From positions 1,004,072-1,068,071 of the forward strand of contig NZ_CP129104.1 of assembly GCF_030406605.1 (NCBI RefSeq): a stretch of 64,000 nucleotides of DNA, written 5' to 3'. The notes beneath the pieces are model-generated. The model was given only the letters and a program-made list of their open reading frames with translations. It ran no database searches and was not told where the DNA came from. The position numbers were made by a program, and so were the translations under genes. Below, in pieces: positions 49,688-58,205 of this stretch. Position 1 is the first letter of the stretch, and every line of letters begins with the position of its first letter. This stretch comes from Curtobacterium sp. 458. GTDB lineage: Bacteria > Actinomycetota > Actinomycetes > Actinomycetales > Microbacteriaceae.

Positions 49688-50972
49688 CGCCCGCACCGAC
49701 CTCGTCGTCGCGGCCGGGACGGCGCTCGTGTCGGTCGGGCTCCTCAGCGGCCTGCCGAGCCTCGACGCCCTCGACCGCCTCGACGAGACCGGGTCGCTCG
49801 GGTCGTCGGCGGCGGTCGCCTCGGGGACGCCGCCGGTCGGCAGCGCCGCCTGGGTGAGCCTGTTGATCTCCCTGCTCGTCGCGTCCGCGCTCCTGCTGTT
49901 CGCGCGCCGTGCGCCCCGGACGACCGCGCTCGGCACCGCGATCATCGCGGCCGCTGCGGCATCGACCCCGAGCGGCGCGTACAGCCTCGTCCTGCTGCCC
50001 GTGGCGGTCGCGGTCGTCCTCCTCGGCTCCCGTGAGCCCCTCGCCCGCACCTGGCCGGTCCTCGTCGGCACCGCGGTGCTCGTCGCGGCGGGCACGGCGA
50101 TCAACGACGCGGTCCTGTCCGGGTCCACCCGGTCCGGCGCGCTCGACGGCGTGGCCAGCTCCGGAGGCGCCGGTGCCCTGCAGGCCGTCGGTGCCGTCGG
50201 CCTCCCGCTCCTGGTCGCCCTGCTCGTCCGCTCCCGGCGGGACGTCCGGGCCGCCCGCACGGCCGAGGCGACCGCCGTCGACCGGGAGCAGGACGCCCGC
50301 GTCGAGGCGGCGATCGGCCGGGAGCGTGCCGCGATGGCCCGGGAACTCCACGACATCGCCGCGCACCACCTGTCCGGCATCGCCCTGATGTCGGCGGCGA
50401 TCGACCGGCAGATCGACACCGACCCGGTCCGCGCCCACGAGGGTGTCCGCCAGGTCCGGGAGCAGAGCACCGCCGTCCTCGAGGACCTCCGCCGCCTCGT
50501 CGGGCTCCTCCGCGAGGACGGCCCCGCCGAACGCGCGGTCGAGACGATCGCGGGCATCGTCGACCTGGTCGAACGGTCCCGCGTGCGGATGCCGGTCGAG
50601 CTCGAGGTGCTCGCGTCCGACGAGCACCCCCTCGCGGACGGCATCGGACCCCTCGCGCAGCTCGCCGCCTACCGCGCGGTGCAGGAGTCGCTCGCGAACG
50701 CGGTGCTGCACGCTCCGGGTGCGCGGTGCACGGTGACCCTCGACGACCGCGCTGCGGAGCAGCTCGTCGTCCGCATCGCGAACGACGCCCCGACGCCGTC
50801 GACCGGGGGTGGGGCCGCCGCCGGCGGCAACGGACTCCGCGGCATGCGCGAGCGGGCGGACCTGGTCGGGGCGCGCCTCCAGGCTGGTCCGCAGGACGGA
50901 GGCGGATGGCTCGTGGAGCTGACGCTCGGCCGGGAGGCACCGCTCCCGCCCGCCACGGAGGTGCAGCCGTGA
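49674..50972 (+). CDS. Sensor histidine kinase (NarL/DesK-type)
   Basis: A 432-residue sensor kinase. The N-terminal region has about five hydrophobic segments (10-195). The HisKA_3 dimerisation motif ARELHDIAAHHLSG carries the phospho-acceptor His226. A HATPase domain follows (about 310-420; N-box ESLANAVLHA, G-box GGNGLRGMRERADL). It phosphorylates the response regulator encoded next, whose start overlaps its stop as GTGA. The signal sensed is unknown. Confidence 0.92.
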   Translation: MARADARTDLVVAAGTALVSVGLLSGLPSLDALDRLDETGSLGSSAAVASGTPPVGSAAWVSLLISLLVASALLLFARRAPRTTALGTAIIAAAAASTPSGAYSLVLLPVAVAVVLLGSREPLARTWPVLVGTAVLVAAGTAINDAVLSGSTRSGALDGVASSGGAGALQAVGAVGLPLLVALLVRSRRDVRAARTAEATAVDREQDARVEAAIGRERAAMARELHDIAAHHLSGIALMSAAIDRQIDTDPVRAHEGVRQVREQSTAVLEDLRRLVGLLREDGPAERAVETIAGIVDLVERSRVRMPVELEVLASDEHPLADGIGPLAQLAAYRAVQESLANAVLHAPGARCTVTLDDRAAEQLVVRIANDAPTPSTGGGAAAGGNGLRGMRERADLVGARLQAGPQDGGGWLVELTLGREAPLPPATEVQP

Positions 50973-51637
50973 TCCGGGTCCTGGTGGCGGACGACCAGCC
51001 GCTCGTCCGCGCCGGCGTCTCGGCACTGCTGGACGCGGAACCCGACCTCGAGGTGGTCGCGGTCGCCGCCGACGGCGGCGAAGCGCTCGACCTCGCCCGA
51101 CGGACCCGTCCGGACGTCGCGTGCCTCGACATCCGGATGCCGGTGCGGAACGGCATCGAGGTCGCGCGGGAGCTCTGCGCTCCCGGCGCCGACCCGGAGG
51201 TCGCGGTGCTGATGCTCACGACCTTCGACCTCGACGACTACGTCTTCGGCGCCCTCGAGGCCGGCGCGTCCGGGTTCCTGCTCAAGGACGCCGAGCCCGA
51301 CGTCATCACCGGGGCGGTCCGGCAGGTTGCGGCGGGGAACGGCACGCTCGACCAGGCGCTCACCCGCCGGGTGCTCCGCGAGTTCGTGTCACGCCGGAGC
51401 CTCCAGCCGGTGACGGGCGACCGGGCCGACGGGTTGCTCACCGCCCGGGAGCGCGACGTGCTGCTTCTCCTGGCGCAGGGGATGTCCAACGAGGACATCG
51501 CGGCCGCCCTCGTCGTCGAGGTCTCGACGGTGAAGTCGCACCTGGCGCGGATGCTCCCGAAGCTCGGGGTCCAGTCGCGGTTGCAGGCCGTGGTCTGGGC
51601 GTACCAGAACCGCATCGTGTCGGTGCCCGAGTCGTAG
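50969..51637 (+). CDS. Response regulator, NarL/LuxR family
   Basis: A 222-residue response regulator. The receiver domain has Asp9/Asp10 and the phospho-acceptor Asp54 in CLDIRMP, with a LLKDA loop (near 104). The C-terminal LuxR-type helix-turn-helix (about 150-210; LTARERDVLLLLAQG, VSTVKSHLARML) binds DNA. It starts at GTG overlapping the kinase stop (GTGA). Targets are unknown; the CPBP gene or its own operon are candidates. Confidence 0.95.
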   Translation: MIRVLVADDQPLVRAGVSALLDAEPDLEVVAVAADGGEALDLARRTRPDVACLDIRMPVRNGIEVARELCAPGADPEVAVLMLTTFDLDDYVFGALEAGASGFLLKDAEPDVITGAVRQVAAGNGTLDQALTRRVLREFVSRRSLQPVTGDRADGLLTARERDVLLLLAQGMSNEDIAAALVVEVSTVKSHLARMLPKLGVQSRLQAVVWAYQNRIVSVPES

Positions 51638-51659
51638 CGCGCAGGTCCCGAACGAGGGC

Positions 51660-51738
51660 CTGACGGACGCGGGTGCCCGTGCTTACCATGGGCGCCGATC
51701 AGGGACGGCGGAGGACAGGGCCTCCGCCCGGGGAGGAA
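51660..51738 (+). promoter_or_regulatory. Promoter, leader hairpin and RBS of the metalloprotease gene
   Basis: CTGACG (51660-51665) and TACCAT (51684-51689) make a plausible promoter with an 18-base spacer. In the leader GGCGGAGG (51707-51714) pairs with CCTCCGCC (51721-51728), just before GGGGAGGAA (51730-51738). Confidence 0.45.
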
Positions 51739-51743
51739 CCACC

Positions 51744-52769
51744 ATGTCCGTCCGGACCACGCCGCGCACCGCCGCGGTCGGAGCATCCGCCGCCGTCGCC
51801 GCGCTCATCGCCGTCGCTGCGCCGGCCGGGACCGCCGCGCCCGCAGACGCCGCGCCTGCGAGCGCCGCGCCCGCGAACGCTTCCGGGACCTCGTGTCCGT
51901 CCGGCACGCTGAGCCTCTCGACGCTCCGGTCCGGCTGCACGACATCGGACGGGACCATCCGGTTGTCCGACGGGCGCACCTTCGCGATCCCGGCCCGCGG
52001 TGTGTCCGTCGTCGCGCTGAGCGTCGCCGCCCCGGGAGCAGCCGCGCCGCCCGAGGTCGTCGTCGCGAACACCGGCCGTGCCGGGGTCGCGGTGCGGGTC
52101 GGTGACGCCTGGCAGGGTGCACCCACCGCGGTCCGGCAGCAACAGAGCGCGGCCAGCGCGACGGGCAGCGCCGCGACGACGGGTACGAAGGCCCCCGCCT
52201 CGACGAAGTGCACGAGCACCGCGAACAAGCAGAACGACTACCGGTGGTCGAGCACGGTGCAGTGGTACTACAACGGCACCGGCTCGAAGGGGACCTACGC
52301 GCAGTCAGCCCTGCAGAAGGCCGCGAACGCCTGGACGGGCAAGATCTCGTCGTGCGGGAAGACCGTGACCTCGACCGCGGCGAACACTTACGTGCGCGCC
52401 GCCGCGCAGGCCCCGAACGTCACCGCCAAGGGCGGCTGCTCGGCGAGCAGCGGGTACAGCGTCACCGGCTGGGGCGCGCTCCCGGCGGGGACCCTCGGCG
52501 TGACCTGCGTCTGGTACGACCAGGACGGCGTCGTGAAGGAGGCCGACCAGCGGTACTCCACGAAGTACGCGTGGTCGTCCACGGCGTCGTGCTCCGGGAA
52601 CCGCTTCGACGTGCAGGCCGTCGCGACGCACGAGTGGGGGCACCTCTACGGGCTCGGCCACGTCGCGAGCGGCACCGGCCAGGTGATGGAGGCGGCCGAG
52701 GGGCCCTGCGCCCTCGGGAGCCGCACGCTCGGGTTCGGGGACATGACGGGCATCGCGGCGAAGTACTGA
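51744..52769 (+). CDS. Secreted zinc metalloprotease, matrixin-like
   Basis: A 341-residue secreted protein. A signal peptide (about 1-38, Ala-rich) and a long Ala/Gly/Ser region precede a catalytic part (about 155-341). The metzincin motif HEWGHLYGLGH (296-306) supplies three zinc-binding His and the catalytic Glu; the expected Met-turn may be the Met in GQVMEAAEG (near 314). It has Cys pairs that could form disulfides. The GGGGAGGAA is six bases from the ATG. Substrate unknown; possibly an extracellular protein or wall-associated target. Confidence 0.85.
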   Translation: MSVRTTPRTAAVGASAAVAALIAVAAPAGTAAPADAAPASAAPANASGTSCPSGTLSLSTLRSGCTTSDGTIRLSDGRTFAIPARGVSVVALSVAAPGAAAPPEVVVANTGRAGVAVRVGDAWQGAPTAVRQQQSAASATGSAATTGTKAPASTKCTSTANKQNDYRWSSTVQWYYNGTGSKGTYAQSALQKAANAWTGKISSCGKTVTSTAANTYVRAAAQAPNVTAKGGCSASSGYSVTGWGALPAGTLGVTCVWYDQDGVVKEADQRYSTKYAWSSTASCSGNRFDVQAVATHEWGHLYGLGHVASGTGQVMEAAEGPCALGSRTLGFGDMTGIAAKY

Positions 52770-52772
52770 ACC

Positions 52773-52818
52773 GGCGGTCGCACTCCGCCGCGTTCGCCGG
52801 CGGAGTGCCACGACCGCC
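52773..52818 (+). terminator. Hairpin terminator after the metalloprotease gene
   Basis: CACTCCGCCG (52781-52790) pairs with CGGCGGAGTG (52798-52807), and the outer GGCGGTCG (52773-52780) with CGACCGCC (52811-52818). Confidence 0.65.
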
Positions 52819-52844
52819 CAGACGGCTCCTGGTTGGTTGGGACC

Positions 52845-53666
52845 ATGGCAGCGCCCCCGTCCGTCACGGTCGTCGTCCCCGTGCTCGACGACGCCGAGCA
52901 CCTCCGCGCCTGCCTCGCCGCCGTCTCCAGGCAGACCCGACCGGCCGACGAGGTCGTGGTCGTCGACAACGGCAGCACCGACGACAGCGTCCGGGTCGCG
53001 CTCGCCGCCGGCGCCCGGGTGGTGCACGAACCCCTGCGCGGCATCGCCTCGGCCGCGAGCGCCGGGTACGACGCCGGCACCGGGGACGTGGTCGCCCGGA
53101 TCGACGCGGACACGATCGTCCCGGACGACTGGCTCGAGCGGGCGCTCCCGTGGTTCGACGACCCGCTCGTCACCGCGGTCACGGGCCCCGGTGCGTTCCG
53201 CGACCTCGGGCCGATCGCCTCGGCGTTCTGGCGGACGATGTACATGCGCGCCTACTTCGTGACGATGACCGCCGCGCTCGGCCGGCCGCCGCTGTACGGC
53301 TCGAACGCGCTGTTCCGTCGATCGGCCTGGCGAGCCGTGCGGCACCGCGTGCACCGCACCGACCCGAACGTGCACGACGACGTCGACCTGTCGCTGCAGT
53401 TCGACCCGCGATGGCGGACCGTTCTCGACCGGACGCTCGTCGTCACCGTGTCGGGCGGCCCCGTGCAGGATCCCCGGGGTCTGCTCCGGCGGACGCTCAA
53501 GGCCGAGCACACCTTCACGGCCTCGGGGCTCCGCGCGGTGCCGCCCGGGCGACTGCTGCGACGCTTCCGGGACGGGACTCTCCCGGTACCGACCGGCCCT
53601 GCGCGAACCCGACGGGGCACCGAGGTCTCCTCGACCCCGGAGTCCGCCGCCGGGGTCTCCGCGTGA
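52845..53666 (+). CDS. Glycosyltransferase family 2
   Basis: A 273-residue GT-A fold transferase with no membrane helix. VVVPVLDDAEH (8-18), VDNGSTDDS (43-51), and the DxD motif in RIDADT (about 87-92) bind the nucleotide sugar and metal. The acceptor is unknown. It is the first of a chain of genes that overlap by four bases. The ATG lacks a clear Shine-Dalgarno; the TTG at 52833 is an alternative. Confidence 0.85.
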   Translation: MAAPPSVTVVVPVLDDAEHLRACLAAVSRQTRPADEVVVVDNGSTDDSVRVALAAGARVVHEPLRGIASAASAGYDAGTGDVVARIDADTIVPDDWLERALPWFDDPLVTAVTGPGAFRDLGPIASAFWRTMYMRAYFVTMTAALGRPPLYGSNALFRRSAWRAVRHRVHRTDPNVHDDVDLSLQFDPRWRTVLDRTLVVTVSGGPVQDPRGLLRRTLKAEHTFTASGLRAVPPGRLLRRFRDGTLPVPTGPARTRRGTEVSSTPESAAGVSA

Positions 53667-54475
53667 CCGACGCCCCCGACCTGCACTGCACGACCCTCAA
53701 CGTGCGGCGGCCCGTCCCGCACCTGCGGCGCGACCACCCGGACGCCTGGCGCAACCGCCGTGGGGCGCTCGCCGCGTTCCTCGACGCCGAACGTCCGACG
53801 GTGCTGGCCGTCCAGGAGGCCGTCCCCGCCCAGCTCGACACCGTCCGGGCAGCCCTCGGCACCCGCTGGCGAGCCGTCGTCGCGCCCCGCAGCCGAGCCC
53901 GCGACGCCGAGCACGTCGGACTCTTCGTCGACGCTGAGCGGCTGCGCGTGGTCGACCGTCGCACGATGGCGCTGTCACGACGACCGGACCGGATCGGCTC
54001 CCGGTCCTGGGGCAGCCTCTTCCCGCGGATCGCCGTGAGTGCGGTCCTCGACGACCTGGCCACCGGGGTGCGCTTCACCGCGATCGCGACCCACCTCGAC
54101 CCGTTCTCGCCGCTCGCGCTCCGGAACGGCGCCCGGCTCGTCGGTGCCCTCGCGCGGGACGCCGGGACGCCCGTCGTGGCCATGGCGGACTGGAACGCAT
54201 CGGAACGGTCAGGGGTCGCCCGGGTGCTCGGCGCGGCAGGGCTCCTCGACACGTGGGACCTCGCGGAGGCGCCCGAATCCACCGCGGTGGGCACGTACAC
54301 GAACCACCGGCCACCGAAGCCCGGCGGCGCACGCCTCGACCGCGTCCTGGTGCGGCCGGGCCACGGCACCCGTGCCCGGGTGCGGTCCGCGACGATCACC
54401 ACGGGCGCACCCGGCGACCCCGCGTTCTCCGACCACGCCGCCGTCTCGGCCGTTCTCCGGTGGGAGGCCGTGTGA
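53663..54475 (+). CDS. Endonuclease/exonuclease/phosphatase family protein
   Basis: A 270-residue EEP-fold hydrolase, which may cleave nucleic acids, phospholipids or sugar phosphates. The catalytic motifs are intact: LNVRRP (about 11-16), VQEAV (near 50), THLDPF (about 142-147), ADWNA (near 175) and SDHAAV (near 258). No signal peptide. GTG overlaps the glycosyltransferase stop (GTGA), so the two are coupled. The substrate is unknown, but pairing with a glycosyltransferase and a membrane protein hints at a lipid- or sugar-phosphate step. Confidence 0.82.
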   Translation: MTDAPDLHCTTLNVRRPVPHLRRDHPDAWRNRRGALAAFLDAERPTVLAVQEAVPAQLDTVRAALGTRWRAVVAPRSRARDAEHVGLFVDAERLRVVDRRTMALSRRPDRIGSRSWGSLFPRIAVSAVLDDLATGVRFTAIATHLDPFSPLALRNGARLVGALARDAGTPVVAMADWNASERSGVARVLGAAGLLDTWDLAEAPESTAVGTYTNHRPPKPGGARLDRVLVRPGHGTRARVRSATITTGAPGDPAFSDHAAVSAVLRWEAV

Positions 54476-55098
54476 GCACCCGCGCCCTGCTCCGGACGCT
54501 CGGTCCGACGTTCCTCCGGCCGCCGCGCGGTACGGAGTGGGCTGCCGACGTCGTCCGCGTCCTCGTGGCGCTGAGCGTCCCGGTCGCGGCGATCGGCTGG
54601 GGCGCGATCGACCTCGCCGTCGCTCTGCTCGCGCTCCTCGGAGCGGTCGTCCCACGGATGCTCGGGCTGCGGCCGGCGTTCGACCTCGCCGTCGGGGTGC
54701 TGTCGTCCGTCGCCGCGTGGAGCAGCACGCTCGACTGGTACACGACCGTGTACGGGTGGGACAAGGCCGTGCACGTCGTGCTGGTCGGCCTGCTCGGCAT
54801 CCTGCTGTGCCTGATCGCGTCCGACCTCGGCGTGCTGCAGGACGTGCGGACGCTGTCGGTCGCCGCCCTCGTCGTGGTCTGCGGAGCGGCCGGCCTCGCG
54901 ATCGGCGGTGTGTGGGAGATCGGCGAGTGGGTGGGGCACACCTCCCTGGACGCGTCGATCTTCGTGAGCTACGACGACACGATCGGCGACCTGGCGGCCG
55001 ACTTCGTCGGCGCGCTCGCGGGCGGATCACTGCTCCGGTGGGCGGCTTCCGACCGGCGCGTGGTCCAGCCCGGGGACCGTCCTACGATCGGGGGATGA
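54472..55098 (+). CDS. DUF2238-like integral membrane protein
   Basis: A 208-residue protein with about five membrane segments. The conserved C-terminal half holds WDKAVHVVLVG (near 95-105) and GGVWEIGEWVGH then SYDDTIGDLAADFVGAL, the polar motif of the DUF2238/YjdF-like family. These have no known function. GTG overlaps the EEP gene stop (GTGA). Its stop TGA overlaps the ATG of the small ORF as ATGA. Confidence 0.8.
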   Translation: MSTRALLRTLGPTFLRPPRGTEWAADVVRVLVALSVPVAAIGWGAIDLAVALLALLGAVVPRMLGLRPAFDLAVGVLSSVAAWSSTLDWYTTVYGWDKAVHVVLVGLLGILLCLIASDLGVLQDVRTLSVAALVVVCGAAGLAIGGVWEIGEWVGHTSLDASIFVSYDDTIGDLAADFVGALAGGSLLRWAASDRRVVQPGDRPTIGG

Positions 55099-55199
55099 CC
55101 GACCGCCGCAGCGATCCCTCCGCGGTCTCCGCCCGTCGACCGGGAGGCCCGTGGCCGGGCCGCACCGTGCCTCCCGTCCGCCTCCCGGTCACCCAGTGA
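55095..55199 (+). CDS. 34-residue ORF bridging membrane protein and WYL regulator genes
   Basis: Short frame of 34 codons starting with an ATG that overlaps the membrane-protein stop (ATGA) and ending with a TGA that overlaps the GTG of the regulator (GTGA). It carries MTDRRSDPSAVSARRPGGPW at the start. TACGAT lies 6 bases before the ATG, so a leaderless start is also possible. Most of the frame is the dispersed palindrome. It may be a leader that couples translation, or simply an uninterrupted readthrough of an inserted repeat. Confidence 0.5.
   Translation: MTDRRSDPSAVSARRPGGPWPGRTVPPVRLPVTQ
55138..55190. repeat. Dispersed palindromic repeat, copy F
   Basis: GACCGGGAGGC (55138-55148) pairs with GCCTCCCGGTC (55180-55190), and an inner pair uses GCCTCCCGTC (55169-55178). 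The core CCCGTGGCC matches the family. It lies wholly inside the 34-codon frame. Confidence 0.65.
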
Positions 55200-55891
55200 A
55201 CCGCACCGACCGGCTCTACGCGCTGGTGGAGGCACTCCGCGCGGTCGCGCCGCGACCGCTGAGTGCCCGCCGCCTCGCGGAACGGTTCGAGGTGAGCGTC
55301 CGCACGGTCGAGCGCGACCTCTCCGCCCTGCAGCAGTCGGGTGTGCCGATCTGGGCCGAGCCGGGCCGGACCGGCGGCTACTGCCTCGACCGCGAGCACA
55401 CCCTCGCGCCGCTCGGCCTGACGGTGGACGAGGCGCTCGCCGTCACCGTCGGCCTCGGTGCCCTCACGACCGGGCCGTTCCGAGCCGCCGCCGCGAGCGC
55501 CCTCGGGAAGGTGCACGCCGCGACACGGGACGAGCGGCTCGCGGAGTCACTGGCCGTCGCGCGGCGGATCGCGTTCCTCGAACCTGACGACGACACCCCG
55601 GTCGGCGACGTCGTGACCGCAGCGCTGCGCGACGGCGCGGTCCTCCGGCTCCGGTACCGTGACCGGGACGGCGAGCCGAGCGACCGCGAGGTCGAGCCCC
55701 TCGGGTACGTCGTCCGCGACGGCGTCTGGTACCTCGTCGCCTGGTGCCGTCTGCGGCGGGCCGTCCGTGCCTTCCGTGCCGGCAGGATCGAATCGCTCGA
55801 GCCCACCGGCGAGCACGCGCCCCTGCGACCGTTCCGCGCCGACGAGCTCGACATCCCGCACGGTGTCACCCGGCACGCGGTCGAGGACTGA
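55196..55891 (+). CDS. WYL-domain transcriptional regulator (YafY-like)
   Basis: A 231-residue regulator. An N-terminal winged helix-turn-helix (about 5-60; LSARRLAERFEVSVRTVERDL) is followed by a WYL domain (about 135-210; VEPLGYVVRDGVWYLVAWC). WYL regulators bind nucleotides or small ligands. The GTG at 55196 overlaps the stop of the small ORF (GTGA). It is followed by the VOC gene and may control it or the upstream operon. Confidence 0.88.
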   Translation: MNRTDRLYALVEALRAVAPRPLSARRLAERFEVSVRTVERDLSALQQSGVPIWAEPGRTGGYCLDREHTLAPLGLTVDEALAVTVGLGALTTGPFRAAAASALGKVHAATRDERLAESLAVARRIAFLEPDDDTPVGDVVTAALRDGAVLRLRYRDRDGEPSDREVEPLGYVVRDGVWYLVAWCRLRRAVRAFRAGRIESLEPTGEHAPLRPFRADELDIPHGVTRHAVED

Positions 55892-55961
55892 CCGCGCTGC
55901 CCGTCGCGCCGTCGGGAATCACCGACAGGACGGTGTCGCGGAGCACCCCCACACTGCCGAC

Positions 55962-56372
55962 ATGGCATTCGCATCGATCCGCATCATCACCGACGACCTC
56001 GACCGACTCGTCGCCTTCTACGAACAGGTCACCGGGACCACGGCCCACCGACCGGCACCCGTCTTCGCGGAGTTCCGGGGCGACCACGGTCCCGTGCTCG
56101 CGATCGGCTCCACCGCCACCGTCGCGATGCTCGGCGACCGCGCGCCGCAGCCCGGCAGGAACGACTCGGTGCTCGTGGAGTTCGAGGTCGCTGACGTGGA
56201 CGCCGAGTTCGCGCGGCTGCGCGACCTGCTCGACGACGTCGTCCTCGAACCGACGACGATGCCGTGGGGGAACCGCTCGACGCTGTTCCGCGATCCCGAC
56301 GGCACCGTCGTCAACCTGTTCAGTCGGCCGCTGCCCGCAGGAACGTCGCGATCGCCGTGGACCCACCGTTGA
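55962..56372 (+). CDS. VOC/glyoxalase family protein
   Basis: A 136-residue two-domain betaalphabetabetabeta protein of the glyoxalase/bleomycin-resistance fold. FASIRIITDDLDRLVAFYEQV (about 3-23) and the later LFRDPDGTVVNLFSRP (about 109-124) are typical. The metal ligands are partial, so catalytic role is uncertain. The gene follows the WYL regulator by 70 bases and its end overlaps the next convergent gene by 53 bases. Confidence 0.85.
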   Translation: MAFASIRIITDDLDRLVAFYEQVTGTTAHRPAPVFAEFRGDHGPVLAIGSTATVAMLGDRAPQPGRNDSVLVEFEVADVDAEFARLRDLLDDVVLEPTTMPWGNRSTLFRDPDGTVVNLFSRPLPAGTSRSPWTHR

Positions 56373-56970
56373 AGCGGATCGTGCGCCCGGCGGTGGAGGG
56401 GGCCTCGACGACGTCGGCGACCACGTGCGCGACGTCACCGCGGGGCACCTCCGACGACGAGCCGTCCCAGTCGACGCTGCCGGTGGGCTCGTCGTCGGTG
56501 AGGGTGCTCGGCGCGACCACGGTCCACGCGAGCCCGGAGTCGCGGAGCACCGCGTCGGCGACGTACTTCGACTGCGCGTACGCGAAGAAGTCGTCGTCCT
56601 GGGGCACCCCGTGGTCGAGGACCGATCCGGACCACGACACCATCACGTAGCGCTCGACACCGGCACGGGCGGCCGCCTGGACGGTCAGCACCGCGGCGTC
56701 ACGGTCGATCGCGTAGGTCCGGTCCGCGGACCCGCCACCGGCGCCCGCCGACCACACGACGGCGTCGTGCCCGCGCACGAGGTCCGTGAACGACTCGAGG
56801 GTCTGCTCCTGGATGTCCGCGACGCGGGGCTCGCCCCCGTGCGCCCGGACCTCGTCGGACTGGTCGGCGTCGCGGATGACGGACGTGACGGTGTGGCCGC
56901 GGTCGCTGAGGATCTTCGTCGCGAGGAGCGCGACCTTCCCGTGACCGCCGAAGAGGATGACGTTGCTCAT
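56320..56970 (-). CDS. NAD(P)H-binding, atypical SDR-family protein
   Basis: A 216-residue NAD(P)-binding protein of the NmrA/atypical SDR type. GGHGKVA (8-14) replaces the classical GxxGxxG. SWSGS (about 113-117) and YAQSKYVAD (about 131-139) resemble the SDR active site. It may be a nucleotide-sugar epimerase-like or redox-sensing protein; substrate unknown. ATG at 56970 is preferred to GTG at 56973 because TACCGT stands 7 bases upstream of the ATG. It is convergent with the VOC gene. Confidence 0.8.
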   Translation of the reverse strand: MSNVILFGGHGKVALLATKILSDRGHTVTSVIRDADQSDEVRAHGGEPRVADIQEQTLESFTDLVRGHDAVVWSAGAGGGSADRTYAIDRDAAVLTVQAAARAGVERYVMVSWSGSVLDHGVPQDDDFFAYAQSKYVADAVLRDSGLAWTVVAPSTLTDDEPTGSVDWDGSSSEVPRGDVAHVVADVVEAPSTAGRTIRFNGGSTAIATFLRAAAD

Positions 56971-56977
56971 CACCCGG

Positions 56978-56983
56978 ACGGTA
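56978..56983 (-). promoter_or_regulatory. -10-like element (TACCGT) of the NAD(P)H-binding gene
   Basis: On the minus strand TACCGT ends 7 bases before the ATG at 56970, consistent with a leaderless mRNA. Confidence 0.5.
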
Positions 56984-57004
56984 CCCGGCGGGCCTCCGTG
57001 CGAC

Positions 57005-57451
57005 TCAGCCGCGCTCCACGACGGCGCGGAGCTGGCGCAGTCCCTTCTCGAAGTCCGGTCCGACGAGCTTGTCGAGCGGGAACACCCGGGTCATGAACGT
57101 CCGCGGACTCTCCATCCGCCAGGTGACGTCGGTGCCGTCGCCCGTCGGGACGAGCACGAACCGGGAGACGCTGCTCGACCGGAACGGCTTCGTGAACTCC
57201 AGCGCGACGACGACCCCGTCGGGCGTGACCTCGGTGACCCGCATGCTGCCCGCTCCGGCCTTCCGGTTGCCCGACCACGCGTACGTCGCACCGACCGTCC
57301 CCGGCTCGCCGGTGTACTCGCGGTGGAGGTCCGGGTCGGCACCTTCCCACGGGGACCACGCCTGCCACCGGGTGAGGTCCGCCAGGTGCGGCAGGACGGC
57401 GGCGGGCGCGGCATCGACGTGCTCCCGCCGCTCGACCGTGATCGTGCTCAT
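57005..57451 (-). CDS. SRPBCC (START-like) family protein
   Basis: A 148-residue protein of the polyketide cyclase/START-like fold, with a deep hydrophobic ligand pocket. TITVERREHVDAAPAAVLPHLADLTRWQAWSPW is the standard opening for the family (residues 3-36). Ligand unknown. TACGAT lies 6 bases upstream of the ATG. It lies 34 bases upstream of the NAD(P)H-binding gene on the same strand, so they may form one unit. Confidence 0.85.
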   Translation of the reverse strand: MSTITVERREHVDAAPAAVLPHLADLTRWQAWSPWEGADPDLHREYTGEPGTVGATYAWSGNRKAGAGSMRVTEVTPDGVVVALEFTKPFRSSSVSRFVLVPTGDGTDVTWRMESPRTFMTRVFPLDKLVGPDFEKGLRQLRAVVERG

Positions 57452-57457
57452 GCGCCG

Positions 57458-57463
57458 ATCGTA
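57458..57463 (-). promoter_or_regulatory. -10-like element (TACGAT) of the SRPBCC gene
   Basis: On the minus strand TACGAT ends 6 bases before the ATG at 57451; no Shine-Dalgarno in between. Confidence 0.5.
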
Positions 57464-57581
57464 GGAGCACCGCGGCGCCCGCGGTAGGGGTGGGCGTCGG
57501 CTGTGGAGAGGCGACCCCTCACAGCACGGGGTGCGTACCGTCACGAGCGGACCACGACGCGTCAGCCAGGAGGAGACACCG

Positions 57582-58070
57582 ATGAGCACCGACCACGAAC
57601 AGCGAACCCTCGTCCGGACCCTCGCGCTGGGCGTCCTGAGCGGCGGCCGCAGCGCCACACCCCTTGCCGTGCTCGCGCTGAACCACGGCAACAAGAAGCT
57701 CTCCGGCGCGTGGCAGGACTGGAAGGTCTTCGCGACGCCGCTCGGTCGCGGACTGCTCGTCGCGGGTGCGGTCGGCGAGCTCATCGGCGACAAGCTCCCG
57801 GCGACGCCGAGCCGGATCGGCTTCCCGGCGATCCTCGGCCGGGTCGCATCGGGTGCGCTCGCGGGTGCGGCGCTCGGCACGACGGGTCGCCGCAACCTCG
57901 CGGTCGAGGGTGCGATCCTCGGCGGCGTCGGTGCGATCGTCGGCAGCTTCGTCGGCTGGGCGGCGCGGAAGGCCGTCGGCGGCGTCACGCACCTGCCGGA
58001 CCCCGTGGTGGCGCTCGCCGAGGACGCCGCCGTGATCGCCGGTTCCGTGAAGGCCGTCACCGCCGACTGA
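57582..58070 (+). CDS. DUF4126 family membrane protein
   Basis: A 162-residue protein with several Gly/Ala-rich hydrophobic segments (about 10-30, 55-75, 85-100, 110-130), like the DUF4126 membrane family. AGGAGGAG precedes the ATG at ideal distance, so translation should be strong. Function unknown. It stands alone between the SRPBCC and MFS genes and is followed by two inverted repeats. Confidence 0.75.
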   Translation: MSTDHEQRTLVRTLALGVLSGGRSATPLAVLALNHGNKKLSGAWQDWKVFATPLGRGLLVAGAVGELIGDKLPATPSRIGFPAILGRVASGALAGAALGTTGRRNLAVEGAILGGVGAIVGSFVGWAARKAVGGVTHLPDPVVALAEDAAVIAGSVKAVTAD

Positions 58071-58115
58071 CGCGCGCCGCACTGCGTGCTGCGCGCTGCG
58101 TGCGCCGCGACCCCG

Positions 58116-58179
58116 AGACTCGGCTCGGCGGACCGATCCGCGGTGTGCGCACCACGAACGTGTCCGCGGAGCCGAGTCT
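58116..58179. repeat. Large inverted repeat after the DUF4126 gene
   Basis: AGACTCGGCTCGGCG (58116-58130) pairs, with one mismatch, with CGCGGAGCCGAGTCT (58165-58179) around a 34-base loop. It may terminate the DUF4126 transcript. Confidence 0.6.
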
Positions 58180-58205
58180 TGGCGCACTGGGCGCGACCAC
58201 CGGTC

